Shown here in pieces: positions 1 through 7,129 of a stretch of DNA of 64,000 nucleotides. A program made the translations under genes and the position numbers. Each line of letters opens with the position of its first letter. The first letter of the stretch is position 1. The notes under the pieces were generated by a model, which worked only from the letters and a program-made list of their open reading frames with translations, had not been told where the DNA came from and did no database searches. This DNA comes from Lysinibacillus sp. FSL W8-0992 (GTDB taxonomy: Bacteria > Bacillota > Bacilli > Bacillales_A > Planococcaceae): NCBI RefSeq assembly GCF_038008685.1, contig NZ_JBBOZQ010000001.1, positions 1,798,001-1,862,000 of the forward strand. Reading direction: 5' to 3'.

Positions 1-1
1 A

Positions 2-1081
2 TTCAATTTAGACACAACATTTGAAGAACTGATGGCTCGTAAACTGGCTGGTATTGATGATTCTCTTGATAAGCGAGAAGTAACCTCATTAGTGTATAAC
101 GCTACTGCAGCAAATAGTGTTGAAACAGTTCAAATGCTTTTCACATTGAAGAATTTTATCGACAGTGTATTTGCTGATACTGCACCACGTGATTACTTAA
201 TTCGACGTGCTGCAGAACGTGGGTTAAAGCCGTATGAAGCTACTTACGCAAAACGAAAAGGCGTATTTAATATTGATGTACCAATCGGCAGTCGTTTCAG
301 TTTGGACGATTTGAATTATGAAGTTATCGAACGTATTACACTGGGGCAATTCATATTGAGATGTGAAACAGCAGGTAACGTCGGTAATTTGTTTTCGGGG
401 CAACTTATTCCGATTAACTATATTAACAATTTGGAGACAGCGATGTTAACCGATGTATTGATACCAGGTGACGATGAAGAAGATACCGAAACATTCCGCA
501 CACGCTACTTCAATAGCTTCGAATCAACAGCATTTGGAGGCAATAGAGCCGACTACAAAGAAAAGATAGGGAAATTACCAGGTGTCGGTGGAGTACGCGT
601 TTATCGCGCTTGGAATGGTGGAGGGACGGTTAAATTAGTCATTATTAACTCTCAATACGAAAAACCGACACCAACACTAATTGAAGAAGTACAAAAGGCT
701 GTTGATCCATTAGAGAATCAGGGAGAAGGCATAGGAACAGCTCCGATTGACCATATAGTAACTGTGTTTGGTGTAGGCGAAACAGTCATTAATATTACAT
801 TGAATATCACGTATCAAGCAGGATGGGCATGGGCTGACATTGAGAGTCAAGTACAGAAGGTAATCGATGATTATTTCAAAGAGTTAGCAGAAGAATGGGC
901 AATGGCTAATAGTTATGAGGAAGATCATGCAGGAGTGGTTGTGCGTGTATCACAAATTGAGTACCGATTGCTAGGTATAACAGGTGTACTTGATATAGCA
1001 AATACGCAATTAAATGGCAGTCAATCCAATATCGCATTAGATGTTGAGTCTATTCCAAAACGAGGTGTTGTAAATGGCTAG
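2..1081 (+). CDS. Phage baseplate assembly protein J-like (XkdT type), 5' end outside window
   Basis: The reading frame is open from the first codon of the window, and the residues before the first internal ATG (FNLDTTFEELMARKL) look like the normal N-terminus of the family, so the true start lies just upstream. The product resembles the Mu gp47/PBSX XkdT baseplate J family: an N-terminal helical part with a conserved DKRE, a middle domain with GDDEEDTETFRTRY followed by the GVGGVRVYRAWNGGGTV stretch, and a C-terminal domain ending in a beta-rich segment. Baseplate J forms the wedge of contractile tails, so the phage is probably a myovirus-like or PBSX-like element. It overlaps the next gene by 8 bases, typical of a tail operon. 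Confidence 0.85.
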   Translation, partial: FNLDTTFEELMARKLAGIDDSLDKREVTSLVYNATAANSVETVQMLFTLKNFIDSVFADTAPRDYLIRRAAERGLKPYEATYAKRKGVFNIDVPIGSRFSLDDLNYEVIERITLGQFILRCETAGNVGNLFSGQLIPINYINNLETAMLTDVLIPGDDEEDTETFRTRYFNSFESTAFGGNRADYKEKIGKLPGVGGVRVYRAWNGGGTVKLVIINSQYEKPTPTLIEEVQKAVDPLENQGEGIGTAPIDHIVTVFGVGETVINITLNITYQAGWAWADIESQVQKVIDDYFKELAEEWAMANSYEEDHAGVVVRVSQIEYRLLGITGVLDIANTQLNGSQSNIALDVESIPKRGVVNG

Positions 1082-1619
1082 AGAAGTAGACATCATTAGT
1101 TATTTACCATCCGTTCTGCATGAAATTAAAGAAATCGTTGGTATTGCAAACGTTGAAAAGCCAGTATTAGAAGCATTGTGGCAAGAAATAGAAAACACGT
1201 TAAATAATCAATTTGTCGTAACAGCCGATGGAAAAGGTGCTAGTAGATACGAGAAAATGCTTAGATTGAGTGTTCCAGCATCTGACTCCATTGAGACACG
1301 TAGATTTCGTATTTTAACTCGTTACCAAGAGCAAGCACCTTATACTAATCGAGTGTTAAAACAATTGCTTGATAGCCTTTTAGGCAAGGGGCAATATGAG
1401 TTGCAACGTGATGTGGCAGCAAAGACACTAAGCGTGAAAATCGAGTTGACGGTTAAAGGTATGTTTGATGCAGTGGCAATCATGCTTGAACGTATTACAC
1501 CTCAAAACATGGTTTTAACCGTCCAATTACGATACAACCAACATGCCTTACTAAAAAAATACACGCACGCTCAACTAAAAGCATTTACACATAAACAAAT
1601 CAGAGAGGACGTGATGTAA
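1074..1619 (+). CDS. Phage tail protein, XkdU/YmfQ-like (DUF2313)
   Basis: This 181-residue protein follows baseplate J with an 8-base overlap and precedes the next gene by a TAATG overlap, the standard position of XkdU/gp48-type proteins. Sequence features fit the family: an N-terminal helix (IISYLPSVLHEIKEI), a central SDSIETRRFRILTRYQEQAPYT segment, and a C-terminal beta region ending in a basic tail. These proteins sit at the baseplate and connect baseplate J to the tail fibre. No transmembrane segment is visible. The assignment rests on position and overall pattern. Confidence 0.75.
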   Translation: MAREVDIISYLPSVLHEIKEIVGIANVEKPVLEALWQEIENTLNNQFVVTADGKGASRYEKMLRLSVPASDSIETRRFRILTRYQEQAPYTNRVLKQLLDSLLGKGQYELQRDVAAKTLSVKIELTVKGMFDAVAIMLERITPQNMVLTVQLRYNQHALLKKYTHAQLKAFTHKQIREDVM

Positions 1620-1924
1620 TGACGACTCCAACATTTACACCTAAATACAACTTAGAAAAACCGCATGAAGATGATTTTTATAATGTGGATGTACCGAATG
1701 CAAATATGGATAAAATCGATGCTGCATTAAAAGCTCTTTCTGATGCTTTAGGCGGTATTGATTTAACAACTTTATCGCAAGCCATTACTGCTGTAGACGA
1801 CAAAGTTACTGAACATTCGGAAGATATTATGCCACACAAATACATGGACGGCCCAAAGACATACCGTTGGGGATTCCGAACAGTGGGCGGAGAACCGGAA
1901 TTTATTTATGAGGAGGTCTTGTAG
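1619..1924 (+). CDS. Small phage tail/fibre-associated protein
   Basis: This 101-residue acidic protein starts with MTTPTFTPKYNLEKPHEDDFYNV, a pattern common in N-terminal attachment segments of tail fibres in Gram-positive phages, where NMDKIDAAL leads into a short coiled coil. The C-terminal half (DIMPHKYMDGPKTYRWGFR) resembles a stub that normally links to a longer receptor-binding fibre. It is translationally coupled to the genes on both sides: the next ATG begins directly after its stop. It may be a short fibre or one piece of a fibre split over several genes. Confidence 0.65.
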   Translation: MTTPTFTPKYNLEKPHEDDFYNVDVPNANMDKIDAALKALSDALGGIDLTTLSQAITAVDDKVTEHSEDIMPHKYMDGPKTYRWGFRTVGGEPEFIYEEVL

Positions 1925-2341
1925 ATGGAAGTATTGAAAATAGCTACAAAAACATTACAGTTAGCAATTCAGTCAGCGGTTGAGGGAGTTAAAAATGTTG
2001 TAGATGCTATTAAAACGAAAGTAGATACAATAGATACTCGTACTACAACAATGAACACAAATATAAATAATATCAATACAAACGTTGGCAGTTTAGTAAA
2101 TGGTAGAGTTGTAAAATCAGTTCAACGCGGAAGGTTCCATAGTGCCCCAATTAGTCAACAACAGGTGTATGCAGTGGCGTTAAGTACTATAAATGCCTCT
2201 AAAAGTATGTATGATATTAACATCTCAGATAATATTTTCGTTGAAATCGGTTTAACGAATAACTCATTGACTATAAAAAACGTGAGTTCTACCTCAACTA
2301 TTACTGTAATAGCAAACTGGCAAGTAATAGAATTTTATTAG
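1925..2341 (+). CDS. Uncharacterised phage tail-region protein with coiled coil
   Basis: I do not recognise a named family. The first half is helical and rich in Thr and Asn (TRTTTMNTNINNINTNVGSL), which looks like a trimeric coiled coil; the second half is beta-rich with many Ser, Thr and Asn, as in fibre tips. It follows the previous stop codon directly, so it belongs to the same tail transcript. A role as an accessory fibre or adhesin is inferred from context and composition only. Confidence 0.6.
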   Translation: MEVLKIATKTLQLAIQSAVEGVKNVVDAIKTKVDTIDTRTTTMNTNINNINTNVGSLVNGRVVKSVQRGRFHSAPISQQQVYAVALSTINASKSMYDINISDNIFVEIGLTNNSLTIKNVSSTSTITVIANWQVIEFY

Positions 2342-2353
2342 GGTGGTGGGGAA

Positions 2354-2620
2354 ATGTTTAGATACGCACAATTAGATGCTACAAATGTTGTAGTTGGTAT
2401 AAGTCAATTAAGTGGTGAAGTAGCTGCCAATAATATGATTTTCATAGCAGATAAAGAGGTTGCGTTAGGTAGTTTGTACAATCGAGAAACAGGCGAATTT
2501 ACGGCACCTATCATTCCAGAGCCTATTCCTGTCGAACCTCAGCCAACATTAGAAGAAATGCAGGTACAAACGTTATTAAACACTGAAATGTTATTACTAC
2601 AAAAAGAAATTGGATTATAG
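2354..2620 (+). CDS. Small phage tail-region protein, unknown function
   Basis: The ATG at 2354 follows a GGGTGGTGGGG purine-rich stretch. The 88-residue product has a short N-terminal beta unit (VVVGISQLSGEV), the motif LYNRETGEFTAP often seen in small proteins next to XkdX, a proline-rich linker (IPEPIPVEPQP) and a C-terminal amphipathic helix. It may be an XkdW-like accessory protein, but I cannot confirm this. The gene precedes the XkdX-like gene by 11 bases. Confidence 0.55.
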   Translation: MFRYAQLDATNVVVGISQLSGEVAANNMIFIADKEVALGSLYNRETGEFTAPIIPEPIPVEPQPTLEEMQVQTLLNTEMLLLQKEIGL

Positions 2621-2631
2621 GAGGAATAAGC

Positions 2632-2796
2632 ATGATTTACAAAGCAGCCAAAATTGTTATTAATTCAGGGAACTATATTTACGAATCGTTAGAGTCGGAT
2701 TTAAGTTTATTTTTGATGATGAAGAAAATTTCACAAGAACAGTATGTGGAACTAATTACTATAATGGATGAGCATAAAACGCAAGCAGATGCTTAG
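2632..2796 (+). CDS. XkdX-like phage protein
   Basis: This 54-residue gene has an ATG preceded by AGGAGGAATAAGC, a strong ribosome binding site. The product begins MIYKAAKIVINSGNY and contains KISQEQYVELITIM, which matches the usual pattern of the XkdX family (about 50 residues: a WYKRAKxFYExGY-like start and KITxEQyeEIT-like middle). The family is found just before the lysis genes of PBSX-like prophages. Its function is unknown. It is the last gene of the tail run before the intron relic. Confidence 0.7.
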   Translation: MIYKAAKIVINSGNYIYESLESDLSLFLMMKKISQEQYVELITIMDEHKTQADA

Positions 2797-2911
2797 CGTT
2801 ATTTTTATTGTCTTAACCAGATAATTAACATGACCATTAACATTCGTCAGTATTGCACTTACTTAAATTGATTTATAATTAACGGCGGGGAAATAAGTTT
2901 AATAATCTATC

Positions 2912-3000
2912 GCTGACGGATCGCCGTGTGCGGTGAAAGCCGCCTGCCCGGTGAAGGCTCGTTATAAAACCGATATATAGAGAAGGTATAAGACGAGAAT
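2912..3000 (+). ncRNA. Group II intron 3' relic (domains V and VI)
   Basis: Bases 2922-2953 fold as a group II domain V: upper helix GCGG/CCGC closed by U.G and a GAAA tetraloop, a two-base CU bulge, and a lower helix CGCCGUGU/GCCCGGUG with one U-C mismatch. A CGC occupies the catalytic triad position. Immediately downstream, CTCGT (2958-2962) pairs with ACGAG (2993-2997) and ACC with GGT inside it, a plausible domain VI with an unpaired A near 2991 about 8 bases before a 3' end reading AT at 2999-3000. No domain I-III or reverse transcriptase ORF is visible upstream, so this is a remnant. The fold was judged by eye. Confidence 0.6.
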
Positions 3001-3309
3001 AGCAACGTAAATGTAAACGCGGTTCCATTAACTATAGGTTCTAGTTCTAGTATCCACCAGGTAGTAAGGTCTACACCTTTTGTATTTAGTTTTAATGATG
3101 ATTTGGCTTGGAGAGCTGCATTTACGAGCTTCACGTTTACTCATAATATGTATGGATCTAATGTCTTTGATTACACAAATGAGGCAAAATTTACCAACGG
3201 ACAACTTGAGTTTCTAAATCGTAGGTTCCTTCAAGATGGAACTTGGATAATAACTATTAAAGCTACAGGGTACCCAGATACAATTGTCACGGTTATTTCA
3301 GGCCTATAA
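3001..3309 (+). pseudogene. 3' exon fragment of a DUF1533 (Shr-type haemoglobin-interacting) surface protein
   Basis: Directly after the inferred intron 3' end the frame runs open for 102 residues to TAA at 3307-3309. The first stop upstream in this frame lies inside the intron (2989). The encoded segment NDDLAWRAAFTSFTFTHN, then GQLEFLNRRF and GTWIITIKATGYPDTIVTV, follows the DUF1533/haemoglobin-interacting domain pattern seen in large repetitive surface proteins of Lysinibacillus-like bacteria. There is no start codon or ribosome binding site at the fragment's 5' end, so it is probably the tail of a gene whose upstream exon was lost or lies elsewhere. Confidence 0.55.
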
Positions 3310-3342
3310 TGGTGAGTTAATTTAGTATTAATTAGTTTTATT

Positions 3343-3366
3343 GCACTCTCTATTGAGGGTGCTTTT
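3343..3366 (+). terminator. Intrinsic terminator after the DUF1533 fragment
   Basis: GCACTCTC pairs with GAGGGTGC around a TATT loop and is followed by TTTT. It closes the transcript that reads through the exon fragment. Confidence 0.7.
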
Positions 3367-3507
3367 ACTATAATGATAAACATTTGTCCCATATTGTTCA
3401 GTAACAAAGTAAACGCAAGTATAGGCTGAGCGTTATTTTTTTGTCTTATTTTAGAGGAAATCCTTTCCTTTTGTCGAATTAAAGGTGAGGAAAGGGCGGT
3501 TTTAATA

Positions 3508-4023
3508 ATGAATAAAAAAAAGAAAGAGTTAATAAAAAAATTAAGTACAGATGCTTTAGAGGATTTAAAACTATTAAACGAAGAGTTTGAGCAAATTAAA
3601 TCAAAGGGCAATAAGAAAAAGAATAGAAAACTTGAGGAAATGGGTTTTATCGGAGACTATGAATTAGAAAGTCTGTATGAAAAACGCAAAGATAGAAAAT
3701 ACGCCGCATTAACTGTCGAATTGTACGCTCTAGTAGAACAACTCTTGAAAGACATATATAAAGTGGTTAAACCAGGGGATAAATATAAAAATAGTTCTAA
3801 AAAAAATGTGATTCTTGATTTAGAGGAAAAACTTAAGGGGAATTTCACATTTGAAAATAACACTCAATTGTTAGCAAATTTACGATCGCATGTTGTACAT
3901 GTTGATTTTTCATTAAAAAAAGCGAGATTAATATTTGATAAAAGTTCAAAATCTAATAAAAAATTGTTTAAAAAATTGTTAAATGAAGTGGAAAACTATA
4001 TAACAAAAAATTTAGATTGTTAA
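3508..4023 (+). CDS. HEPN-like protein, putative prophage accessory (moron) gene
   Basis: This 171-residue lysine-rich protein is almost all alpha-helical. It carries a helix (KYAALTVELYALVEQLLKDIY) and, near the end, LLANLRSHVVHVDF, where R126-x4-H131 fits the Rx4-6H motif of HEPN ribonucleases. No other catalytic motif or membrane segment is visible. The gene is more AT-rich than the tail genes and is bounded by its own upstream terminator (3343-3366) and downstream terminator (4053-4114), so it is an independent unit between tail and lysis modules, the usual place for lysogenic-conversion genes. A role in RNA cleavage or phage exclusion is inference; a fortuitous motif in a helical protein remains possible. 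Confidence 0.55.
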   Translation: MNKKKKELIKKLSTDALEDLKLLNEEFEQIKSKGNKKKNRKLEEMGFIGDYELESLYEKRKDRKYAALTVELYALVEQLLKDIYKVVKPGDKYKNSSKKNVILDLEEKLKGNFTFENNTQLLANLRSHVVHVDFSLKKARLIFDKSSKSNKKLFKKLLNEVENYITKNLDC

Positions 4024-4052
4024 TAAACTTTTTTGGATATAGATTGTTTTTT

Positions 4053-4114
4053 AGCTATGAGGGTATCGATATTCAGTGACGTAACTGGTTCTCGATGCTT
4101 CTCATAGCTTTTTA
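4053..4114 (+). terminator. Intrinsic terminator after the HEPN-like gene
   Basis: AGCTATGAG (4053-4061) pairs with CTCATAGCT (4101-4109), with inner pairing of TATCGA and TCGATG, followed by TTTTTAATTTT. Confidence 0.8.
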
Positions 4115-4149
4115 ATTTTAATTGAATAGGGCAAAGGATTGGTGATGGA

Positions 4150-4449
4150 ATGGATGTAGCTGCAGTAAATGAAATTGCTACAAGCCAAGCGGTATGGGCG
4201 ATAGCTTGTTTAATTATAGCGTTTGGGGCATTTCGCTATTTAATTAGCAAAAATGATAATCTAATGAACCGAGCAGAAGAACGCGAAAACAAATTAATGG
4301 ACCACTTAGAACGGTCTAATGAATCCCAGGAAAGAACAGCAATCGCACTAGAAGGTATGAACCGATCGCTGAACGTATTAGAAGGTCGTGTAGACCGTAT
4401 TGAAAAACACTCACTTAAAAACAAAAACACTGAAAAGGATGATGAATAA
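4150..4449 (+). CDS. BhlA/UviB-like holin-like peptide
   Basis: The 99-residue protein has one N-terminal transmembrane segment (about residues 11-31, SQAVWAIACLIIAFGAFRYLI) followed by a charged coiled coil with ENKLMDHLERSNESQERTAIALEGMNRSLNVLEGRVDRIE split across it. This is the layout of BhlA/UviB family proteins, which act with the holin in lysis or are linked to bacteriocin release. Its stop overlaps the ATG of the holin (TAATGG), and it heads the lysis module. Confidence 0.8.
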   Translation: MDVAAVNEIATSQAVWAIACLIIAFGAFRYLISKNDNLMNRAEERENKLMDHLERSNESQERTAIALEGMNRSLNVLEGRVDRIEKHSLKNKNTEKDDE

Positions 4450-4715
4450 TGGATTTAACAAACATTTTTATGATTGCAATGGTGATGGTAGCTATCGTAT
4501 TAGCTGTTTCGGAGGTACTGAAAAAGACATTTAAAATTAATACGCAATACATGCCAATCACATCCGTTGTGATTGGTATTTTTATTGGCATAGTTTGTTG
4601 GCCGTTATCAGAGTATCCAGCATACGTCATGTTGATGGCTGGCTTTGTGGCTGGTCTAACAGCTTCGGGAACTTTTGATTTACTAAAGGCTGCTAAAAAA
4701 GAAGGTGAGCAATAA
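4449..4715 (+). CDS. Phage holin
   Basis: The 88-residue product has an N-terminal hydrophobic segment (about 5-21), a short loop with TFKINTQYMP, and two further hydrophobic segments (about 36-51 and 56-74), ending in a charged tail (KAAKKEGEQ). Small size, membrane topology and tight coupling to BhlA upstream and the amidase downstream identify it as the holin that forms the lysis lesion and releases the endolysin. Confidence 0.8.
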   Translation: MDLTNIFMIAMVMVAIVLAVSEVLKKTFKINTQYMPITSVVIGIFIGIVCWPLSEYPAYVMLMAGFVAGLTASGTFDLLKAAKKEGEQ

Positions 4716-5398
4716 TGGCTTACGTTTTTAAACAAAACTTATTGTCATCTAGTAAGTATTCAATAAAATCGCCTTACACAATGACACCTCAGTATATTAC
4801 AGTTCATAATACGGCAAATGACGCTTCGGCAGCCAATGAGGTTAAGTACATGATAACTAACGACAACCAGGTATCTTATCATATTGCAGTTGATGACAAA
4901 GAGGTTATTCAAGCAATCCCATATAATCGCAACGGCTGGCATTGTGGTGATGGTCAAGGTAACGGTAATCGTAAATCCATTGGTGTTGAAATTTGTTACA
5001 GCAAAAGTGGAGGACCTCGTTATGCTGCTGCTGAGGAAAATGCAGTGCAGTATATAGCCTCGTTACTAAAACAATATGGATGGGGCATCGAACGAGTTAA
5101 AAAGCATCAAGACTGGAACGGAAAATATTGTCCGCATCGAATTTTAAACGAAAACCGATGGAATAGCTTCTTAAAACGAATCGAAGAGGCTATGAAACCA
5201 AAAACAACTATCCAACAAAAGGAGGAACCAATAGTGACTAACACACTAACGTCAACAGCTAAAGAGGATTTAAAAGGATTGTTAAAACAGACTTATCAAA
5301 AAGGAATCTTAAAGGTAGACCATAGCGAAAAAGTGGGTTCAATGACTGATGGTGAAGCTTTAGGATTGTTAATTTCAGTTGTGAAACGAACTTTATAA
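4715..5398 (+). CDS. N-acetylmuramoyl-L-alanine amidase (endolysin)
   Basis: The 227-residue protein has an amidase_2 catalytic domain (about residues 20-160). The expected zinc ligands are visible: His in ITVHNTAND, a second His in the HQDW segment and the Cys-Pro-His of KYCPHRIL, with a Glu in SIGVEICY. A linker rich in Lys, Thr and Glu leads to a short C-terminal domain (about 170-227) that may bind the wall. It lacks a signal peptide, so it depends on the holin, whose stop overlaps its start. It cleaves the amide bond between muramic acid and the stem peptide. Confidence 0.9.
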   Translation: MAYVFKQNLLSSSKYSIKSPYTMTPQYITVHNTANDASAANEVKYMITNDNQVSYHIAVDDKEVIQAIPYNRNGWHCGDGQGNGNRKSIGVEICYSKSGGPRYAAAEENAVQYIASLLKQYGWGIERVKKHQDWNGKYCPHRILNENRWNSFLKRIEEAMKPKTTIQQKEEPIVTNTLTSTAKEDLKGLLKQTYQKGILKVDHSEKVGSMTDGEALGLLISVVKRTL

Positions 5399-5404
5399 AC
5401 AGCG

Positions 5405-5447
5405 ATACCAGGTACTCATAGTTTTATGGGAGCCTGGTATTTTTTTT
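5405..5447 (+). terminator. Intrinsic terminator of the lysis module
   Basis: ATACCAGG (5405-5412) pairs with CCTGGTAT (5433-5440), followed by a run of eight T. The following SOS promoter begins only two bases later. Confidence 0.9.
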
Positions 5448-5448
5448 A

Positions 5449-5495
5449 TTGCCAAAAAGAGAACTTATGTTCTATAATGAAACAAACGAGCGTTC
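5449..5495 (+). promoter_or_regulatory. LexA-type SOS promoter with two boxes
   Basis: A -35 TTGCCA (5449-5454) and a perfect -10 TATAAT (5473-5478) are 18 bases apart. The spacer holds GAACTTATGTTC (5461-5472), a perfect match to the Gram-positive LexA/DinR core GAAC-N4-GTTC. A second near-match, AAACGAGCGTTC (5484-5495), lies just downstream over the expected start of transcription. LexA bound here would block the polymerase, so the YolD cassette is predicted to be induced by DNA damage. Confidence 0.8.
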
Positions 5496-5512
5496 TGGTA
5501 AGGGGAGTTAAT

Positions 5513-5785
5513 ATGGCTGCTAAAACAAAAACATCAGCAAAAAAGAAAGAACCTAAACATTTAGATCGTGATGAATTCGATCTTGAAGAAATCGCGTATA
5601 CCTTAACAGAATCGATGCAAGGAAATAAAGTTTATACATACACAATTTACAAACATGATGAGCTGTTAGAGGGTACAGTCGTAAAAATGGATGCAAACAC
5701 TAAATTAATCCACATTAAAGACAGATTTATGGGCATCCATAAGATACATTTTTTAGACATTTTAAAAGTATCTGACGTTGAATAA
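5513..5785 (+). CDS. YolD-like protein (short form)
   Basis: I chose the ATG at 5513 because it follows AAGGGGAG, and an upstream extension would run through the SOS promoter. The 90-residue product has a lysine-rich start (KTKTSAKKKEPKH) and a C-terminal region YTYTIYKHDELLEGTVVKMD then IHFLDILKV that matches the YolD-like fold. YolD proteins usually accompany UvrX/ImuB-type Y-family polymerases in SOS operons of Bacilli. Here the next gene is a second YolD member, not a polymerase. Confidence 0.7.
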   Translation: MAAKTKTSAKKKEPKHLDRDEFDLEEIAYTLTESMQGNKVYTYTIYKHDELLEGTVVKMDANTKLIHIKDRFMGIHKIHFLDILKVSDVE

Positions 5786-5803
5786 AAGTGGAGAGTGATT
5801 GTG

Positions 5804-6142
5804 ATGATTAATGATCGTGGAAATATGAAATGGACATCATTGATGTTGCCTGAACATTTAGTTCGGTTAAAGGAGTGGAAACAAGAGCAATTTTATGAAA
5901 AAAAGCGCGAGTTGACTGAATGGGAGCTAGAAGAGATAGAGCAAACAATACAGCGAGCTTTTAAAATGAAAAAGCTAATTAAGCTCACACTTTGGAAAAG
6001 CCAAAAACTATATGATGAAATTGGAATGATTACTGGGACAAATATTTATAATAAGGAATTGCTTTTAGATACCGATTTATCAATTAAGCATATTACCTTT
6101 GATATGATACAAAATGCGTCACTGGTAGATACTGATGATTAA
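5804..6142 (+). CDS. YolD-like family protein (full-length type)
   Basis: The ATG at 5804 follows GGAGAG at a good distance; upstream GTG codons in frame lie inside the ribosome binding site. The N-terminus INDRGNMKWTSLMLPEHLVRL is the classical YolD signature (DRGxiKWtsmMLpEH), followed by a helical segment and a C-terminal small beta domain ending in HITFDMIQNASL. The 112-residue length is normal for the family. Function is unknown, but members are LexA-regulated in Bacillus and this one shares the SOS transcript. Confidence 0.85.
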   Translation: MINDRGNMKWTSLMLPEHLVRLKEWKQEQFYEKKRELTEWELEEIEQTIQRAFKMKKLIKLTLWKSQKLYDEIGMITGTNIYNKELLLDTDLSIKHITFDMIQNASLVDTDD

Positions 6143-6491
6143 GCCTGATGAGCGAAGAAATGTACATGAATTTATCATTATGGATATGGCCATAAAATCG
6201 TTGCAGAATGATTACGATAAACTAGGAAATCTAAAAATGGCAGAGGTATATATCAAAATAGTTGATGACCTATTGAAAGATTTAAGAAGTGATTATTTCA
6301 ATAAAAAACGAATGCTTGCTAAACAAAAAATCGAGGTAGTGAAGTGGATTCATATAGACGAATATTTTAGTGACATTGTTTTGAAAACTCCTGGAGAAAA
6401 TGTAGAATTGCGGTACGCTAAACAAGCACTAAAAACACAAGTAGAAAAATTATTAATAGAACATTTAAAAAGTCACTCATTTGAAAAATAA
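6135..6491 (+). CDS. Uncharacterised protein in the SOS/YolD cassette
   Basis: The start codon overlaps the end of the YolD gene, implying translational coupling. The 118-residue product is helical, acidic in the first half and lysine-rich in the second (NKKRMLAKQKIEVVKWIHIDEYF), with no membrane segment and no motif I recognise. Similar small helical proteins accompany YolD genes in phage genomes, but I cannot name a family. Its position predicts DNA-damage induction. Confidence 0.65.
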   Translation: MIKPDERRNVHEFIIMDMAIKSLQNDYDKLGNLKMAEVYIKIVDDLLKDLRSDYFNKKRMLAKQKIEVVKWIHIDEYFSDIVLKTPGENVELRYAKQALKTQVEKLLIEHLKSHSFEK

Positions 6492-6502
6492 TGAGTGACT
6501 TT
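6468..6502. terminator. Bidirectional terminator between convergent genes
   Basis: AAGTCACTCATT pairs with AATGAGTGACTT; the hairpin spans the stop codon of the upstream gene. T-rich and A-rich flanks on the two sides allow it to serve both the SOS cassette and the minus-strand gene that ends at 6509. Confidence 0.75.
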
Positions 6503-6508
6503 CTTCTA

Positions 6509-7129
6509 TTATTTGAAATCGTTATGTGTACCATAATTTGATGCAGCATCTTTTAAGTTAGATGCCTTGAAATTAGCAAAATCAATCTTATCAATATCGC
6601 TCTTTTTAAATAAGGCAGTCATAGCAGAACCAATGCTGCTGTTGCCTGAAGCATCTTTAAAGTTTGCTTGCCAGTTAATATTAATATTGCCCATATCTTC
6701 AACATCTTTTAAAACTTCAAGTAATTTTACTGTATTACGTTGTGCATAGTCTAATGTATTTTTCTTTGTTACTGCATCGTCAATCATCATTTTTAAATAA
6801 TACATGTCGCCCATACTTTCAACAGTGATATTACGATCACTACCATCAGTCGTCTTTGTACCAAATAAGTCAGTAGCTATTTTGGCAATACGTTCTTCAA
6901 GTGGCACGTTTGTATCATTTGCAGCCGCCATATCGATAGTAACCTCGGTAACTTTCTCTTCTTTTTTGTCAGCTTCAGCAGAAGTTTCTTTTTTAGTTTC
7001 TGATTTTGGAGCTTCCTCTTTTTGTGAAGATTCCTTTTCGTCACCATCAATTGCATTCCCAATAGCACCAATTACGATTACTACTAGAATTAAAATAAAC
7101 CACCATTTTTTATAAAAGGGTTTCTTCAT
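6509..7129 (-). CDS. Membrane-anchored protein of unknown function, prophage edge
   Basis: This 206-residue protein has a basic start and one transmembrane segment (about residues 9-25, WWFILILVVIVIGAIG) without a clear signal peptidase site, so the rest is probably outside the cell. A low-complexity linker rich in Glu, Lys and Ser (about 30-60) precedes a folded domain with LEERIAKIATDLFGTKTTD and NININWQANFKDASGN. I do not recognise the family. It is the last gene before the core yunF block, convergent with the phage cassette, and could be a lysogenic-conversion surface gene or a host gene. Confidence 0.6.
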   Translation of the reverse strand: MKKPFYKKWWFILILVVIVIGAIGNAIDGDEKESSQKEEAPKSETKKETSAEADKKEEKVTEVTIDMAAANDTNVPLEERIAKIATDLFGTKTTDGSDRNITVESMGDMYYLKMMIDDAVTKKNTLDYAQRNTVKLLEVLKDVEDMGNININWQANFKDASGNSSIGSAMTALFKKSDIDKIDFANFKASNLKDAASNYGTHNDFK

